Positions 53,715-63,163 are shown, counted from the first letter of the stretch. The stretch is DNA of 64,000 nt from Chryseobacterium taeanense (GCF_900099685.1 NZ_FNDW01000007.1:110774-174773); one strand, 5' to 3'. The notes: generated by a model from the sequence alone, not told the origin. Translations and numbers: made by a program.

Positions 53715-53744
53715 TTTGTCTGTTTTAAAATTTCCGTAAATTTA
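53715..53744 (+). promoter_or_regulatory. Candidate promoter of the esterase gene
   Basis: TTTG (53715-53718), an 18-nt spacer, TAAATTTA (53737-53744), one base off consensus; the ATG at 53749 comes right after. It begins 20 bp downstream of the 21-bp array. Confidence 0.4.
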
Positions 53745-53748
53745 ATTC

Positions 53749-54627
53749 ATGAAAAAGCTGATTCTTAAGTATCATTTTTTCGTTCTGGGACTAATCAGCT
53801 TTGTATTCAATTCCTGCAATACAAAATTCAGAGTTTGGCTGGGACCGAATAACGAACAGAAAATATACAATCTGAAATATGGTGAGGATAAAAAGCAGAA
53901 AATGGATGTCTTTCTTCCGTCTGATTATCCCGAAGATTCGCCGGTTGTCATTATGGTTCATGGCGGAGCATGGAAATACGGAAGAAAAGAGCATATGATT
54001 CAGATTCAGAAAATGCTTTTCAGCCATAATATTCCTAGCATTAATATGAATTACAGACTGGTTTCCCGATCAAAAAAGATTACGTATCGCGAACAGTTGG
54101 AAGATATTAGTCGCGTGATCAAAAAATTCAATGAACTGGCAGGGAAAGCAGAACTGCAACCTAACAATTATATTCTTCTGGGCGAAAGTGCCGGCGGACA
54201 TCTTACCTTATTGTATGGATATCAACATCCGGAACAGATCAAAAAAATTATTGCCCTGAGCGCACCTACCGACTTTTATTCTCCGGAATATCTGATTTCT
54301 TTCTATTCCAGATATTCTTCACCTACGATTCAAAAAGTTGTGGGGAGAAAATTTCACAGAAAAAATATATCTGAAGAGTTCATAAAGGCAAGTCCGATCG
54401 CCAATATCTCCGATGTTCCGACTTTGATTTTCCAGGGAAATCAGGATTTTTTGGTGAATAAGAAACAAGGGTTAGCTCTAGATTCAGTATTAACGGCACA
54501 AAATGTTCCGCATAAACTTGTTTTCATGAAGAATACGGGACATGCGGCAAGATTCTTTAATAAGAAAAAAAGGGACAGCATTATTTATCCGAATATTCTG
54601 AAATGGATTATTAATAGTGATAAGTGA
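53749..54627 (+). CDS. Alpha/beta hydrolase (BD-FAE/HSL-like esterase), lipoprotein
   Basis: 292 aa. MKKLILKYHFFVLGLISFVF with a following NSC gives a lipobox-like signal, so probably a membrane-anchored periplasmic or outer-membrane enzyme. The oxyanion HGG is in VIMVHGGAWKYG, and the nucleophile elbow is ILLGESAGGHLTL (GxSxGG). The acid is likely Asp in LIFQGNQDFLV and the His lies in KNTGHAARFF. This set fits the esterase/carboxylesterase group with HGG motif. Substrate unknown. It lies downstream of the 21-bp array. Confidence 0.85.
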   Translation: MKKLILKYHFFVLGLISFVFNSCNTKFRVWLGPNNEQKIYNLKYGEDKKQKMDVFLPSDYPEDSPVVIMVHGGAWKYGRKEHMIQIQKMLFSHNIPSINMNYRLVSRSKKITYREQLEDISRVIKKFNELAGKAELQPNNYILLGESAGGHLTLLYGYQHPEQIKKIIALSAPTDFYSPEYLISFYSRYSSPTIQKVVGRKFHRKNISEEFIKASPIANISDVPTLIFQGNQDFLVNKKQGLALDSVLTAQNVPHKLVFMKNTGHAARFFNKKKRDSIIYPNILKWIINSDK

Positions 54628-54649
54628 TGAAATGCAATACGTAAAAAAA

Positions 54650-54670
54650 GCCTGCTCTTTAAGGGCAGGC
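54650..54670. terminator. Terminator between the esterase and DedA genes
   Basis: Stem GCCTGCTC / GGGCAGGC with one G-T pair, A and T runs around; convergent genes. Confidence 0.75.
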
Positions 54671-54692
54671 TGGTGTTTTTTAAAATTGAATT

Positions 54693-55397
54693 TTATTCTT
54701 CGTCGTCGAATTTATGGTTTTCATATTTTGAGAAATCCTGTTTTTTTCCAAATAAAAACTTTAGAATTACCGGTACGGTTGTTATTAAAACGATAACGAT
54801 AATAATCAGTTCGAGTTTTTTCTTCAGATCGATTCCGAATTGATCGATGAACAGTTTATCCAGATAATGCCCCGCGAAGATCAGTAAGAATGACCATAAG
54901 ACAGCCCCGATAATATTATCTCTTAAGAAATCTTTTTTATCCATTTTTACGATTCCGGCAACGATCGGCGCAAAAGTTCTTACTACCGGCAGGAATCTTG
55001 CCATAATGATGGCCAGCGCTCCGTTCTTTTCAAAGAAATCGTGAGCCTGATAGAGATATTTCTTTTTAAACAACCAGGTATCCGGTCTTTTGTAAAGAGC
55101 AGAACCGGCTCTTCTCCCAAAATAATATCCCACTTCATTTCCAATAATAGCTGCAATTGCTACAGCAGATGCTAAAATAAAGGTGTCGAAGAAATCACTT
55201 CCTGTAGATCCGAAAGTTTCTCTTATAATGTCGATCGAATAAATTCCCGAAACAAAAAGCAGTGAATCTCCCGGTAAAAAAAATCCTACAAAAAGACCTG
55301 TTTCAGCAAAAATAATAAACAAAATAAGCCAAAATCCTCCAAGCTTTATATAAAACTCAGGATTTAATAAATCTTTCCAATTATTGAAATCTTCCAT
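54693..55397 (-). CDS. DedA-family inner membrane protein
   Basis: 234 aa. ARFLPVVRTFAPIVAGIVKM is the conserved DedA motif with its essential Arg residues, and GFFLPGDSLLFVSG the first conserved segment; four to six hydrophobic helices. Family members are thought to flip lipid carriers such as undecaprenyl phosphate or to keep the membrane potential. Ends in an acidic tail (KYENHKFDDEE). Single gene, convergent with the esterase gene. Confidence 0.9.
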   Translation of the reverse strand: MEDFNNWKDLLNPEFYIKLGGFWLILFIIFAETGLFVGFFLPGDSLLFVSGIYSIDIIRETFGSTGSDFFDTFILASAVAIAAIIGNEVGYYFGRRAGSALYKRPDTWLFKKKYLYQAHDFFEKNGALAIIMARFLPVVRTFAPIVAGIVKMDKKDFLRDNIIGAVLWSFLLIFAGHYLDKLFIDQFGIDLKKKLELIIIVIVLITTVPVILKFLFGKKQDFSKYENHKFDDEE

Positions 55398-55482
55398 ACG
55401 TTTTGATAAGTAACAAAAATAGGATTAATAAACGTCATTCCGAAATTTATTATAAGATTTTAACGAAATTTAAACATGAATT

Positions 55483-56595
55483 CTATAAGTCCATATCATC
55501 ATCTGAAACTGCGGTTCCATCGGCCATGAGAAACGCTTTGAGGAATGGCGTAAGATTTCCGTTCATCACAGAATCCACATCCGAAGTTTCGTATCCGGAA
55601 CGTACATCTTTTACCAATTTGTAAGGATGCATCACGTAATTACGGATCTGACTTCCCCACTCGATTTTCATCTTATTGGCTTCGATTTCGTTACGGGCTT
55701 TCATTCTTTCTTCCAATTCCATTTCATATAATCTTGAACGAAGCAACTGCATGGCTTTTTCCTTATTCTGAAGCTGTGAACGGGATTCTGAGTTTTCAAT
55801 AATAATTCCTGTCGGAGCGTGACGAAGACGAACGGCTGTTTCCACTTTGTTTACGTTCTGTCCACCTGCTCCGGAAGACCTCATTGTTTCAAAGGAAATA
55901 TCGGCAGGATTGATGTTGATTTCTATCGTATCATCAACCAATGGATAAACATATACTGAAACAAAACTAGTATGTCTTTTCGCGTTGGAATCAAAAGGTG
56001 AAATTCTTACCAGCCTGTGCACCCCGTTTTCACCGCGAAGATATCCGAACGCAAATTCTCCTTCAATTTCCAGCGTTACGGTTTTTACACCGGCGACATC
56101 GCCTTCCTGAAAGTTCAGTTCTCGGATCTTATAGCCTTGTTTTTCTGCCCACATGGTGTACATTCTCATAAGCATCGAAGCCCAATCGCAGCTTTCGGTT
56201 CCTCCGGCTCCGGCTGTAATCTGCAATACCGCAGAAAGCTCATCTCCTTCATTAGACAGCATATTTTTGAATTCCAGATCTTCAATTTTCTCTACTAGTT
56301 GAGGAAAAGTTTCATCTAGCTCTTTTTCAGAATCAGGATCTTCTTTGGCAAAATCTACCAAAACCTGAAGATCTTCAAACTGAGTATGAATTTCTTCATA
56401 GGCCTCTACCCATTTTTTCTTGGAGCGTAACTGTTTCAGAAATGCTTCCGCCTCTTTAGGATTATCCCAAAATTCCGGCGCTGCAGTTTTCTCATCATCA
56501 TTGGCTATTTCTATCTTTTTTTTATCGATCTGAAGATATTTATGGAGATCGTCAATTCTTGACTGAATTTCTTTTATCTGGTCGCTGTTTATCAC
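55483..56595 (-). CDS. prfB: Peptide chain release factor 2 (no programmed frameshift)
   Basis: 370 aa in one uninterrupted frame. The stop-codon recognition tripeptide SPF lies in [15 protein letters not shown] and the GGQ motif in [17 protein letters not shown]2 terminates translation at UGA and UAA. In many bacteria codon 26 or so is an in-frame UGA bypassed by a +1 shift after CUU. At the equivalent spot (codons 20-22) this gene reads TAT CTT CAG and continues, so the autoregulatory frameshift is absent. A terminator-like hairpin and a palindrome lie in the gap upstream. Confidence 0.95.
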   Translation of the reverse strand: MINSDQIKEIQSRIDDLHKYLQIDKKKIEIANDDEKTAAPEFWDNPKEAEAFLKQLRSKKKWVEAYEEIHTQFEDLQVLVDFAKEDPDSEKELDETFPQLVEKIEDLEFKNMLSNEGDELSAVLQITAGAGGTESCDWASMLMRMYTMWAEKQGYKIRELNFQEGDVAGVKTVTLEIEGEFAFGYLRGENGVHRLVRISPFDSNAKRHTSFVSVYVYPLVDDTIEININPADISFETMRSSGAGGQNVNKVETAVRLRHAPTGIIIENSESRSQLQNKEKAMQLLRSRLYEMELEERMKARNEIEANKMKIEWGSQIRNYVMHPYKLVKDVRSGYETSDVDSVMNGNLTPFLKAFLMADGTAVSDDDMDL

Positions 56596-56667
56596 GATTT
56601 TTTATTTTTGCAAAAATAAGGATTTTGTTTGATGCCTAAATAACAATATCACATCCAAAATTGGAAT

Positions 56668-56701
56668 AAAAAAAGCGATAATATGAATTACCGCTTTTTT
56701 T
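56668..56701 (-). terminator. Terminator of the T9SS type A protein gene
   Basis: Stem AAAAAGCG...TAAT / ATTA...CGCTTTTT with one mismatch and an ATGA loop; U run follows on the minus strand. Confidence 0.6.
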
Positions 56702-56714
56702 ATGAAACTGTCCC

Positions 56715-56747
56715 GTCCTAAAATAACTTGTCAACTTATTTTAGGAC
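56715..56747. repeat. Palindrome GTCCTAAAATAA, possible transposon end remnant
   Basis: Perfect 12-bp arms GTCCTAAAATAA (56715-56726) and TTATTTTAGGAC (56736-56747) around CTTGTCAAC. The arms, the nearby GAAACTGTCCC and the GTTGAC/GTCAAC edges are like insertion-sequence terminal repeats set head to head. It also lies 8 nt past a stop codon, so a terminator role is possible. Confidence 0.4.
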
Positions 56748-56755
56748 TAGTCAAC

Positions 56756-59107
56756 CTAATTATTTTTTACGATTTTTATGGTCTTGACAAAGCCATCTTT
56801 ATATTGTAAACTGATGAAATAAACACCTGAATTCAATTCACCTAAGGAAATTTCTTTAGCCACTGCTAAACTCTTTATTAATCTTCCTGAAACATCTTTA
56901 ATTTCAATTGATTTTATGTCCTTAATATCAGATATAGATATTTTATCACGGAAAGGATTAGGATATACATTAGTATCACTATTTCGATCAATATCATTCG
57001 TTGCTAATACTCCGTTATCTGTAATACTAATATTGTCCATGATAAGATAATTATAAGTATTATCTTTTTTATCATTAAATCCAATATAGTAAATTCCTGT
57101 AGCTGGTACGCTAAATAAATGTTCTGCAGAACTATTAGGCGATTGAACCGCTTGATAATCCTGAATGATATTTATCATAGAAGCTGAATTTGGAAGGTTT
57201 CCAAATGCCACTTTTAATTGTAATTGATAATAAGGAGAATAGCTACCGATTATCCCATATAAGTAGGTCATTTTATATTGTCTTCCTGATTCCAGGTAAA
57301 TAGGTTTCGTAAAGAACCATGAATTTACAGTATTGTAATCATAATCTCTAACAAGAACTTTTGAAGGCCAGTTTGCATTATATTTATACCTAACTTCTGC
57401 TATTGTTTCAGTTATTTGTGGTAGGATATACTCCATAGAAGTACAATTTGGAATTTCCCCAACAAAGCTTTTTTCAAAATCTTCTATATAAGGGGTTGTT
57501 ACATACGTTTGGCAAGCTGTAGAAAAATGAAATCTTTTCCAGTCGCTAAATTGTGCAGATGAGCACCTACTTCTTAACCAGACAAAATATCTTTTACCTG
57601 GTTCCAAAGAACTTAGATCCTGAGATAAATTTGTTATTCCCTGATAATTTGGAATTACTGAGCTTGAAGGATAAGCATCATCTGTACTATAATATAAATC
57701 ATAGCCTCCGGAAGGAATTATAGAAGGCGCAGACCATTCTACCGTTGCAGAAGTCTGTGTTATTGAACTTACTGATGCATTCTCAACGATTCTGCAGCTT
57801 GTAGCTACATCCAGACTAATGTCATCAATAGCAATTGAATATGATTCGTCTCCAAAACCCGAGCCTGAGGTATTAAATCCTAAATAATATACCGCTGATT
57901 GAGCAGGCGTAAAATAAAAAATTTCCTGTCCCGAATCCGCATTATAGGGAGCGGTTTGGTTATAAATAATATTTGTCATTAACATATAATCCTGTGTCAG
58001 GCCATAAGCAATTTTTAATCTCTTTCGTGAATTTACTCTTTTTCTCGGACGATTATATTTCAGCATATAGGTTACACCTGCCTGTAAATTTAAGCCTTTT
58101 GTGAAAAACCAAGTATTATCTGGAGTGCCAAGCGCATTACCAGAACCATAATTTTGAGTTTCAATAGGATTAACCCACCAAGCCGCCCCAGCTACGTTAT
58201 CAGTTCTGTGGCAAGGTGGAAGATACATAGGCGGTATTGAATTAAAATCCTGAAAATAAGGCAAATCCCATGATCCACATAGAGTTATAAAAGAATTACC
58301 TCCCGCTAACACCCATGGGCTCACCTGTGACCCGCAATTTGATCTAATATACACGTAATGACGGACTCCCTGTTCTAAAGAATTAAGAACAACATAGGTA
58401 TTTGATATTCCGGACAATGAAGGAATTGTTGTAGCTGTCGGGGCTGTATATGAAGTAGTATAATATACTTCAAATCCGTTGGAAGGAGTATAGGTTGAAC
58501 TCCAGTTTATCTTTGCCGAAGTAGTCTGAATATTACTTACAGAGCTATTTGAAGGACCTGTACATAATATAGCCTGATTTAAAACCACATCATCAATGAT
58601 TAATTTCCAGTCTCCGGAATTTTCATTTTTAGCTGTTATCCTAAACTTTAAATTAGAATTTGATGAAGATGTATTAACTGGGATTGTGCCTGTAAAATTC
58701 GTACATGTAATAACTGAACCGGTTAAATTAATTGCAGAACCTACTAAATAATAAGAAGAGCCATTATCAAAAGAATACTCCACTTTAAAATTTCCTGTAA
58801 CAACAGGATTAGAGGTATTTGTAGCTTCTGCTTTATATTTAAATGAAATATTTATAGCTTGTCCATTTGAATTATTAGCATTAAACGCTACAGATGCTGT
58901 AGACGTAGGAACCGAGACTCCATAGAGATTTGCACTAATTGCTTTTGTCCCGGTACAAGCTGTTCCCGAAGTACTTACTTGTTCAAATCCAGAGTAAGCC
59001 CAACCATTTGGTGTAGAATTACTTTCAAAACCCTCATTTACTGTAATCTGAGAAAAAACAGTAATATTAAGTAGTATAAATACTAAAATTAGTAATTTTT
59101 GTTTCAT
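56756..59107 (-). CDS. Secreted FN3/choice-of-anchor protein with T9SS type A sorting domain
   Basis: 783 aa. Signal peptide (KLLILVFILLNITVFSQ), a jelly-roll-like N-terminal domain (FESNSTPNGWAYSGFEQVS to LIIDDVVLNQ), two fibronectin type III modules (near VSNIQTTSAKINWSSTYTPS and VSSITQTSATVEWSAPSIIP), each followed by a further jelly-roll-like domain with its own SFFTK-like segment. The last 80 residues (NVYPNPFRDKISISDIKDIK to KTIKIVKNN) are a type A sorting domain for T9SS export. Non-enzymatic adhesin or structural role likely. Confidence 0.88.
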   Translation of the reverse strand: MKQKLLILVFILLNITVFSQITVNEGFESNSTPNGWAYSGFEQVSTSGTACTGTKAISANLYGVSVPTSTASVAFNANNSNGQAINISFKYKAEATNTSNPVVTGNFKVEYSFDNGSSYYLVGSAINLTGSVITCTNFTGTIPVNTSSSNSNLKFRITAKNENSGDWKLIIDDVVLNQAILCTGPSNSSVSNIQTTSAKINWSSTYTPSNGFEVYYTTSYTAPTATTIPSLSGISNTYVVLNSLEQGVRHYVYIRSNCGSQVSPWVLAGGNSFITLCGSWDLPYFQDFNSIPPMYLPPCHRTDNVAGAAWWVNPIETQNYGSGNALGTPDNTWFFTKGLNLQAGVTYMLKYNRPRKRVNSRKRLKIAYGLTQDYMLMTNIIYNQTAPYNADSGQEIFYFTPAQSAVYYLGFNTSGSGFGDESYSIAIDDISLDVATSCRIVENASVSSITQTSATVEWSAPSIIPSGGYDLYYSTDDAYPSSSVIPNYQGITNLSQDLSSLEPGKRYFVWLRSRCSSAQFSDWKRFHFSTACQTYVTTPYIEDFEKSFVGEIPNCTSMEYILPQITETIAEVRYKYNANWPSKVLVRDYDYNTVNSWFFTKPIYLESGRQYKMTYLYGIIGSYSPYYQLQLKVAFGNLPNSASMINIIQDYQAVQSPNSSAEHLFSVPATGIYYIGFNDKKDNTYNYLIMDNISITDNGVLATNDIDRNSDTNVYPNPFRDKISISDIKDIKSIEIKDVSGRLIKSLAVAKEISLGELNSGVYFISLQYKDGFVKTIKIVKNN

Positions 59108-59161
59108 AGGAATTAATTTTTACAAAATTAGTTTTTAAATTTAAAAAAAAAATATTTTAAA

Positions 59162-60529
59162 TCATTTTTTTGCTTCATCAGCATTCTCTTCCTCTTCATT
59201 ATGAGAAAAACCGATTACTCTTCTCGGCTCTTCAACAGTCCTATAGAAGTCGAGTTCGGTTTTCAGCTGTTTTACCCTATTCTGGAACTGTTCGAAATTA
59301 TTAATGATAACATCACTCAAGAATCTGGCGATCTGATCCAGATATTCTGCCGTAAGTTTTCCTGCCGCATCCTTCAAAGCACCTCTCAAAAGATTTTGGT
59401 CGATCTTAAGATTTTCGTCTCTTGTTTTCTGGTAAAGGTTTTTGATTCTTTTTTTAAGACTTTGGGTAAAGTCAATCAACATGGTGTTGCTGAACACTTT
59501 CATCTGGGCAGAAATCTCGTGCCAGAAAGGAATTTTATCGGCGTTGTTATTTTTTAAAATTTTAAATAAAAGAGAATCTTTTTCGAGATTTCTTGTCATC
59601 ATATACAAAATAATTTCTGATCTTTCTGCAAGGTTGGGCGGGAAAATAGGAATCATCACATCAAATCTTCCCGGAGCCAGAATTTCTTCATCTATTTCTG
59701 CAACAGAATTCGCAGAGCCTACCATCAGGAGATCTTCCTGCTCAAATTTTGAAATGTAATGAAGTATAATTTCCTGTGTTTCAAGATTACATGAAGCGAC
59801 GTTATTTTCTGCTTTTCTTGCCATCATGATATCATCAAAATCTTCAATGAAAAGCAATACTTTATCTTCTTTCATCATGGTTACCAGAAAATCATTAAAG
59901 TTGGTTTTACTGCCGTTCACAAATGAAGTTCCGAGATAATGCTTTTTAACTTCTTTAAACTGGTATCCGATAATTTCAGCAATCTTTGTTGCCCAGAAGA
60001 TTTTCCCGCTTCCGGGAGGACCATATAAAATAATTCCTGCAGGTTTGTTGATTCCCCAATCTTTTATCTGTTGCGGATTCAGGAAAGTTTCCAGAACACT
60101 TGAAATATGAAAAAACAGATCTCTGTATCCTATAAAGTCTCTTTTCTGAAGGCTTGTTTTGCTTCCGAAATAATCATACACAAATTGATAATTTCCTCCC
60201 AGTCTGTTGTCTATTCCGTAACTTGATATTGAAGATTTAAAGAAACCGTTATCAAAAATATTATGATCTGATTCTTTAATTGCTTTTTCAACCTTTTCTC
60301 TGGGCTGATTGATCTTTTCAGCAATCTGCTCCAAGGTTTTTGTTTTGTCAAGATCTTTTTCATAAAGCCTTAAAAATTCAATATTTTCCCGAACAAATTT
60401 TTCAAAGTCTTTTTTTATTTCAAAATTGGTACTGATGCAATCTACAAGATCCAGATCAAAATCCTGAATGAATTGTTTTAATGCCTCCGCAGAAATATCA
60501 AGCTCTCTTGCCAAATCAACTAATTTCAT
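59162..60529 (-). CDS. AAA ATPase-like protein with IF2-N-like start and altered Walker motifs
   Basis: 455 aa. The first 35 residues, MKLVDLARELDISAEALKQF, read like the N-terminal module of translation initiation factor IF-2. The AAA core begins near residue 160. Walker A is GPPGSGKI (170-177), where the last residue is normally Thr or Ser. Walker B is LLFIEDFDD (E229-D230), the reverse of the usual D-E. A sensor-1 Asn (GSANSV, N274) and APGRFD with Arg 288 are kept. Long helical C-terminal region. So nucleotide binding may be weak or special. Function unknown. It shares a 117-bp divergent region with the ABC transporter operon. Confidence 0.75.
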   Translation of the reverse strand: MKLVDLARELDISAEALKQFIQDFDLDLVDCISTNFEIKKDFEKFVRENIEFLRLYEKDLDKTKTLEQIAEKINQPREKVEKAIKESDHNIFDNGFFKSSISSYGIDNRLGGNYQFVYDYFGSKTSLQKRDFIGYRDLFFHISSVLETFLNPQQIKDWGINKPAGIILYGPPGSGKIFWATKIAEIIGYQFKEVKKHYLGTSFVNGSKTNFNDFLVTMMKEDKVLLFIEDFDDIMMARKAENNVASCNLETQEIILHYISKFEQEDLLMVGSANSVAEIDEEILAPGRFDVMIPIFPPNLAERSEIILYMMTRNLEKDSLLFKILKNNNADKIPFWHEISAQMKVFSNTMLIDFTQSLKKRIKNLYQKTRDENLKIDQNLLRGALKDAAGKLTAEYLDQIARFLSDVIINNFEQFQNRVKQLKTELDFYRTVEEPRRVIGFSHNEEEENADEAKK

Positions 60530-60615
60530 AACTATCCATTAATACGATCAAAAATAACGTATTTGAAATTAAATAAGAATTGATTTAACATAAAAACTGT
60601 AACAATTTATGATTA

Positions 60616-60634
60616 ACATAGACTACTACTATGT
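60616..60634. promoter_or_regulatory. Palindrome ACATAG-N7-CTATGT upstream of the ABC operon
   Basis: Six-bp arms ACATAG (60616-60621) and CTATGT (60629-60634), 13 nt before the ATG at 60647. A dyad in this place is a candidate operator for a GntR-, PadR- or TetR-type regulator, none of which is encoded nearby. Confidence 0.4.
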
Positions 60635-60646
60635 AAAACAAATTAC

Positions 60647-61549
60647 ATGGAAAAAATTTTATCAGTAAAGAATCTTACTAAAAAATTCAAAAGAATTGTG
60701 GTAAACAATATTTCTTTTGATGTCGAAAAAGGGAATGTGTATGGTTTGCTGGGACCTAACGGAAGCGGAAAGTCTACCACTTTTGGAATGCTTCTTTCCA
60801 CCATTAATCCTACAAGTGGTGACTGGTACTGGTTTGGGAAGAAAGGAACTGATCCGGATACGCTGAAAAAAATAGGCGCTATTATTGAGCAGCCTAATTT
60901 TTATCCTTATCTGAGCGCAGAGACGAATCTGAAAATCGTGGCAGAGATCAAAGGAACTCCTTACCGGAGAATTGATGAAGTTCTTCAGACTGTGGGTCTT
61001 CTGGAAAGAAAAAAAGACGCATTCAAAACCTATTCTTTAGGGATGAAACAGCGACTGGCCATTGCGTCTGCCATGCTGAACAATCCTGAAGTGTTAATCT
61101 TAGATGAGCCAACAAACGGACTTGATCCTGAAGGAATTATCCAGATCCGTGAGATCATCAGCAATATTGCTAAAAAGGGAATCACCATCATTATTGCCAG
61201 CCATCTGCTGGATGAGATTGAAAAAATATGCAGCCATGTTATCGTTCTTAAAGAAGGAAATTCCATTTACTGCGGAAGGGTGGATGAAATGACCGCCAAC
61301 AACGGTTATTTTGAATTGAAAGCAGATAACAATACATTACTTTTGAACGCTTTGAATGAACTTCAATGGTTTACAGCGGTTAACCAAGACGGCGATATGC
61401 TGAAGGCGCAGATCCGGGATGATGCTTCGATTTCAGCATCAGCTCTGAACCAGAAACTTGCTGAACAGGGGATTTACCTGTCGCATTTATCGAAGAAAAA
61501 GCTTTCTCTCGAATCTCAATTCCTTGAACTTGTAAAAAACACGAATTAA
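60647..61549 (+). CDS. ABC transporter ATP-binding protein
   Basis: 300 aa. Walker A GPNGSGKST, Q-loop IIEQPNFYPYLSAE, signature YSLGMKQRLAIA (LSGGQ variant), Walker B VLILDEPTNGLDP, and the switch His in IIASHLLDEIEKI. The layout with an extra 70-residue C-terminal domain is as in the BcrA/drug-export and CcmA-like families. With the permease 2 nt downstream it forms an exporter that may give resistance to antibiotics or export lipids. A dyad operator precedes it. Confidence 0.9.
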   Translation: MEKILSVKNLTKKFKRIVVNNISFDVEKGNVYGLLGPNGSGKSTTFGMLLSTINPTSGDWYWFGKKGTDPDTLKKIGAIIEQPNFYPYLSAETNLKIVAEIKGTPYRRIDEVLQTVGLLERKKDAFKTYSLGMKQRLAIASAMLNNPEVLILDEPTNGLDPEGIIQIREIISNIAKKGITIIIASHLLDEIEKICSHVIVLKEGNSIYCGRVDEMTANNGYFELKADNNTLLLNALNELQWFTAVNQDGDMLKAQIRDDASISASALNQKLAEQGIYLSHLSKKKLSLESQFLELVKNTN

Positions 61550-61551
61550 TC

Positions 61552-62397
61552 ATGATAAAATTATTAAAACTAGAATATTACAAAAATCTGAATTATCAAC
61601 CATTCAAGATTTTTACAATGCTGTATTTTGCCATTCTTATTATTTTACTTTTTATAGGACTGGTAGATTTTGATCTTTTCGGAACAACCATCAACCTGAA
61701 AGAACAGGGCATTTATAATTTCCCGGAAATCTGGAATTTTACAACATGGATTGTCGCTTTACTTAAGATTTTCCTTGGGTTAATCATCGTTTTTTCCATT
61801 TCGCAGGAATTCAGCAACCGAATGTTTAAACAAAATACGATTGACGGATTAAGCAGGAAAGAATTTATCTCTTCAAAATTAATGACAATCAGTATTTTTA
61901 CAATTATCTCCACAATTATTGTTTTTGCGATTACGATGTTTCTGGGATATAAATATTCAGATACGACGGAATCTGCGAAAGTTTTTGAGGAAATTTTCTT
62001 TATTGGAAATTATTTTGTGAAACTGTTTACGTTCTTTTGTTTCCTGATGTTTCTGTCTATTTTATTGAGGAAATCGGTTTTTGTTTTTCTCACTCTTTTT
62101 GCTTTTTGGGTAGTGGAAGGTATTTTATCCGGCGTTGAAGTTTTCTTGAAAGTTCGGGGGATGCAGGAAGCTCAAAGAAGTCAAATAATGCAGAACGACT
62201 TTTTTGTGACGCATCTTTTACCACTGGAAAGTATGTCCAGCCTTATCCCAAATCCGATGATGAGACTTAAAATGGCAAAAATGATGGGTATGAAATATGA
62301 ATTCCATTATCCTACCGAAAGCATGATTGCCTGCCTGGTTTGGTGTGCGATCTTTATCGTTGGATCATACTGGATTTTAAGAAGAAGAGACTGGTAA
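61552..62397 (+). CDS. ABC transporter permease
   Basis: 281 aa with six transmembrane helices (FTMLYFAILIILLFIGLV, IVALLKIFLGLIIVFSI, ISIFTIISTIIVFAITMFLG, FTFFCFLMFLSILL, VFVFLTLFAFWVVEG, MIACLVWCAIFIVGSYWI). EFSNRMFKQNTIDGLSRKEF is the coupling-helix region of ABC-2-type permeases. It starts 2 nt after the ATPase stop. The terminator at 62444 closes the pair. Confidence 0.87.
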   Translation: MIKLLKLEYYKNLNYQPFKIFTMLYFAILIILLFIGLVDFDLFGTTINLKEQGIYNFPEIWNFTTWIVALLKIFLGLIIVFSISQEFSNRMFKQNTIDGLSRKEFISSKLMTISIFTIISTIIVFAITMFLGYKYSDTTESAKVFEEIFFIGNYFVKLFTFFCFLMFLSILLRKSVFVFLTLFAFWVVEGILSGVEVFLKVRGMQEAQRSQIMQNDFFVTHLLPLESMSSLIPNPMMRLKMAKMMGMKYEFHYPTESMIACLVWCAIFIVGSYWILRRRDW

Positions 62398-62443
62398 TTT
62401 TTAATTCAAGATTCAAAGTTTAAGATTTGATTCTATACATAAT

Positions 62444-62470
62444 AAAGTGGTTCGTTTTCCGGATCACTTT
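62444..62470 (+). terminator. Terminator of the ABC operon
   Basis: Stem AAAGTGGTTCG / CGGATCACTTT with two G-T pairs, TTTTC loop, T run. Confidence 0.75.
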
Positions 62471-62518
62471 TTTTATTTTTATTGAAGTTTTGTTTTATAT
62501 TTAATAAAAATTAATGGC

Positions 62519-63163
62519 ATGAAGAGAATATATTACGTTCCCGGAATTATCAGTGCTTTGATTATCCCTGTTTTGTTTTGGTTTTACGGAAGTCAAAGAA
62601 TTCATGCCCCATACAAGGTGATGGATCTGGGACTGCCCGCAAAAATAAGAGCTGTAGCAACGGATTCCCTCGAAACATTTGAGGATTATAGAAACTGGAA
62701 TTATAAGAAAATCATTGTATGGCCTAATACCGCTCTGCAAAATCGCGCATATTATGTTTCGGAATTAAAAAAACTTCAGGCAAGAAATGAGAAGGAAACA
62801 GGAATAGAATTTGTGATTGATGATAAAAACAATTATCAGGATTTTATTGCCTTAATTGATGCCATGAAGCTGGCAAAACAGAAAGCCTACGGAGTAGATG
62901 TGGAGAAAACGAATCATTTCTTTGCGATCCATATGTACAAAGATCCGAACACCACCAGGAGAAATTATAATAGTGACGGCACTTGCGTGGTTGATAACGA
63001 GTATTATAAAGAAAAATCAGCATTAAATATCATCAAACCTGAAACCTTCATCAATCATGTTCCCAACCAAACTTATTATATCATTTTCGGTTTTTTGGTA
63101 TTTTTAAATATTTCAATGTTCAGTATTAAAGAAAATCTTCAACTCAAAAGAACTTACGTATGA
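62519..63163 (+). CDS. Bitopic membrane protein, first of a tandem paralogous pair
   Basis: 214 aa. One helix near the N-terminus (YYVPGIISALIIPVLFWFYG), about 150 residues of soluble region, one helix at the C-terminus (TYYIIFGFLVFLNISMFSIK). The soluble region has RNWNYKK and YVSELKKLQARNEKETGIEF, both shared with the next gene. The segment NYQDFIALIDAMKLAKQKAY vaguely resembles the ExbD/TolR periplasmic domain, but this is not secure. No family recognised. The stop overlaps the next ATG by 4 bp (ATGA). Confidence 0.7.
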   Translation: MKRIYYVPGIISALIIPVLFWFYGSQRIHAPYKVMDLGLPAKIRAVATDSLETFEDYRNWNYKKIIVWPNTALQNRAYYVSELKKLQARNEKETGIEFVIDDKNNYQDFIALIDAMKLAKQKAYGVDVEKTNHFFAIHMYKDPNTTRRNYNSDGTCVVDNEYYKEKSALNIIKPETFINHVPNQTYYIIFGFLVFLNISMFSIKENLQLKRTYV

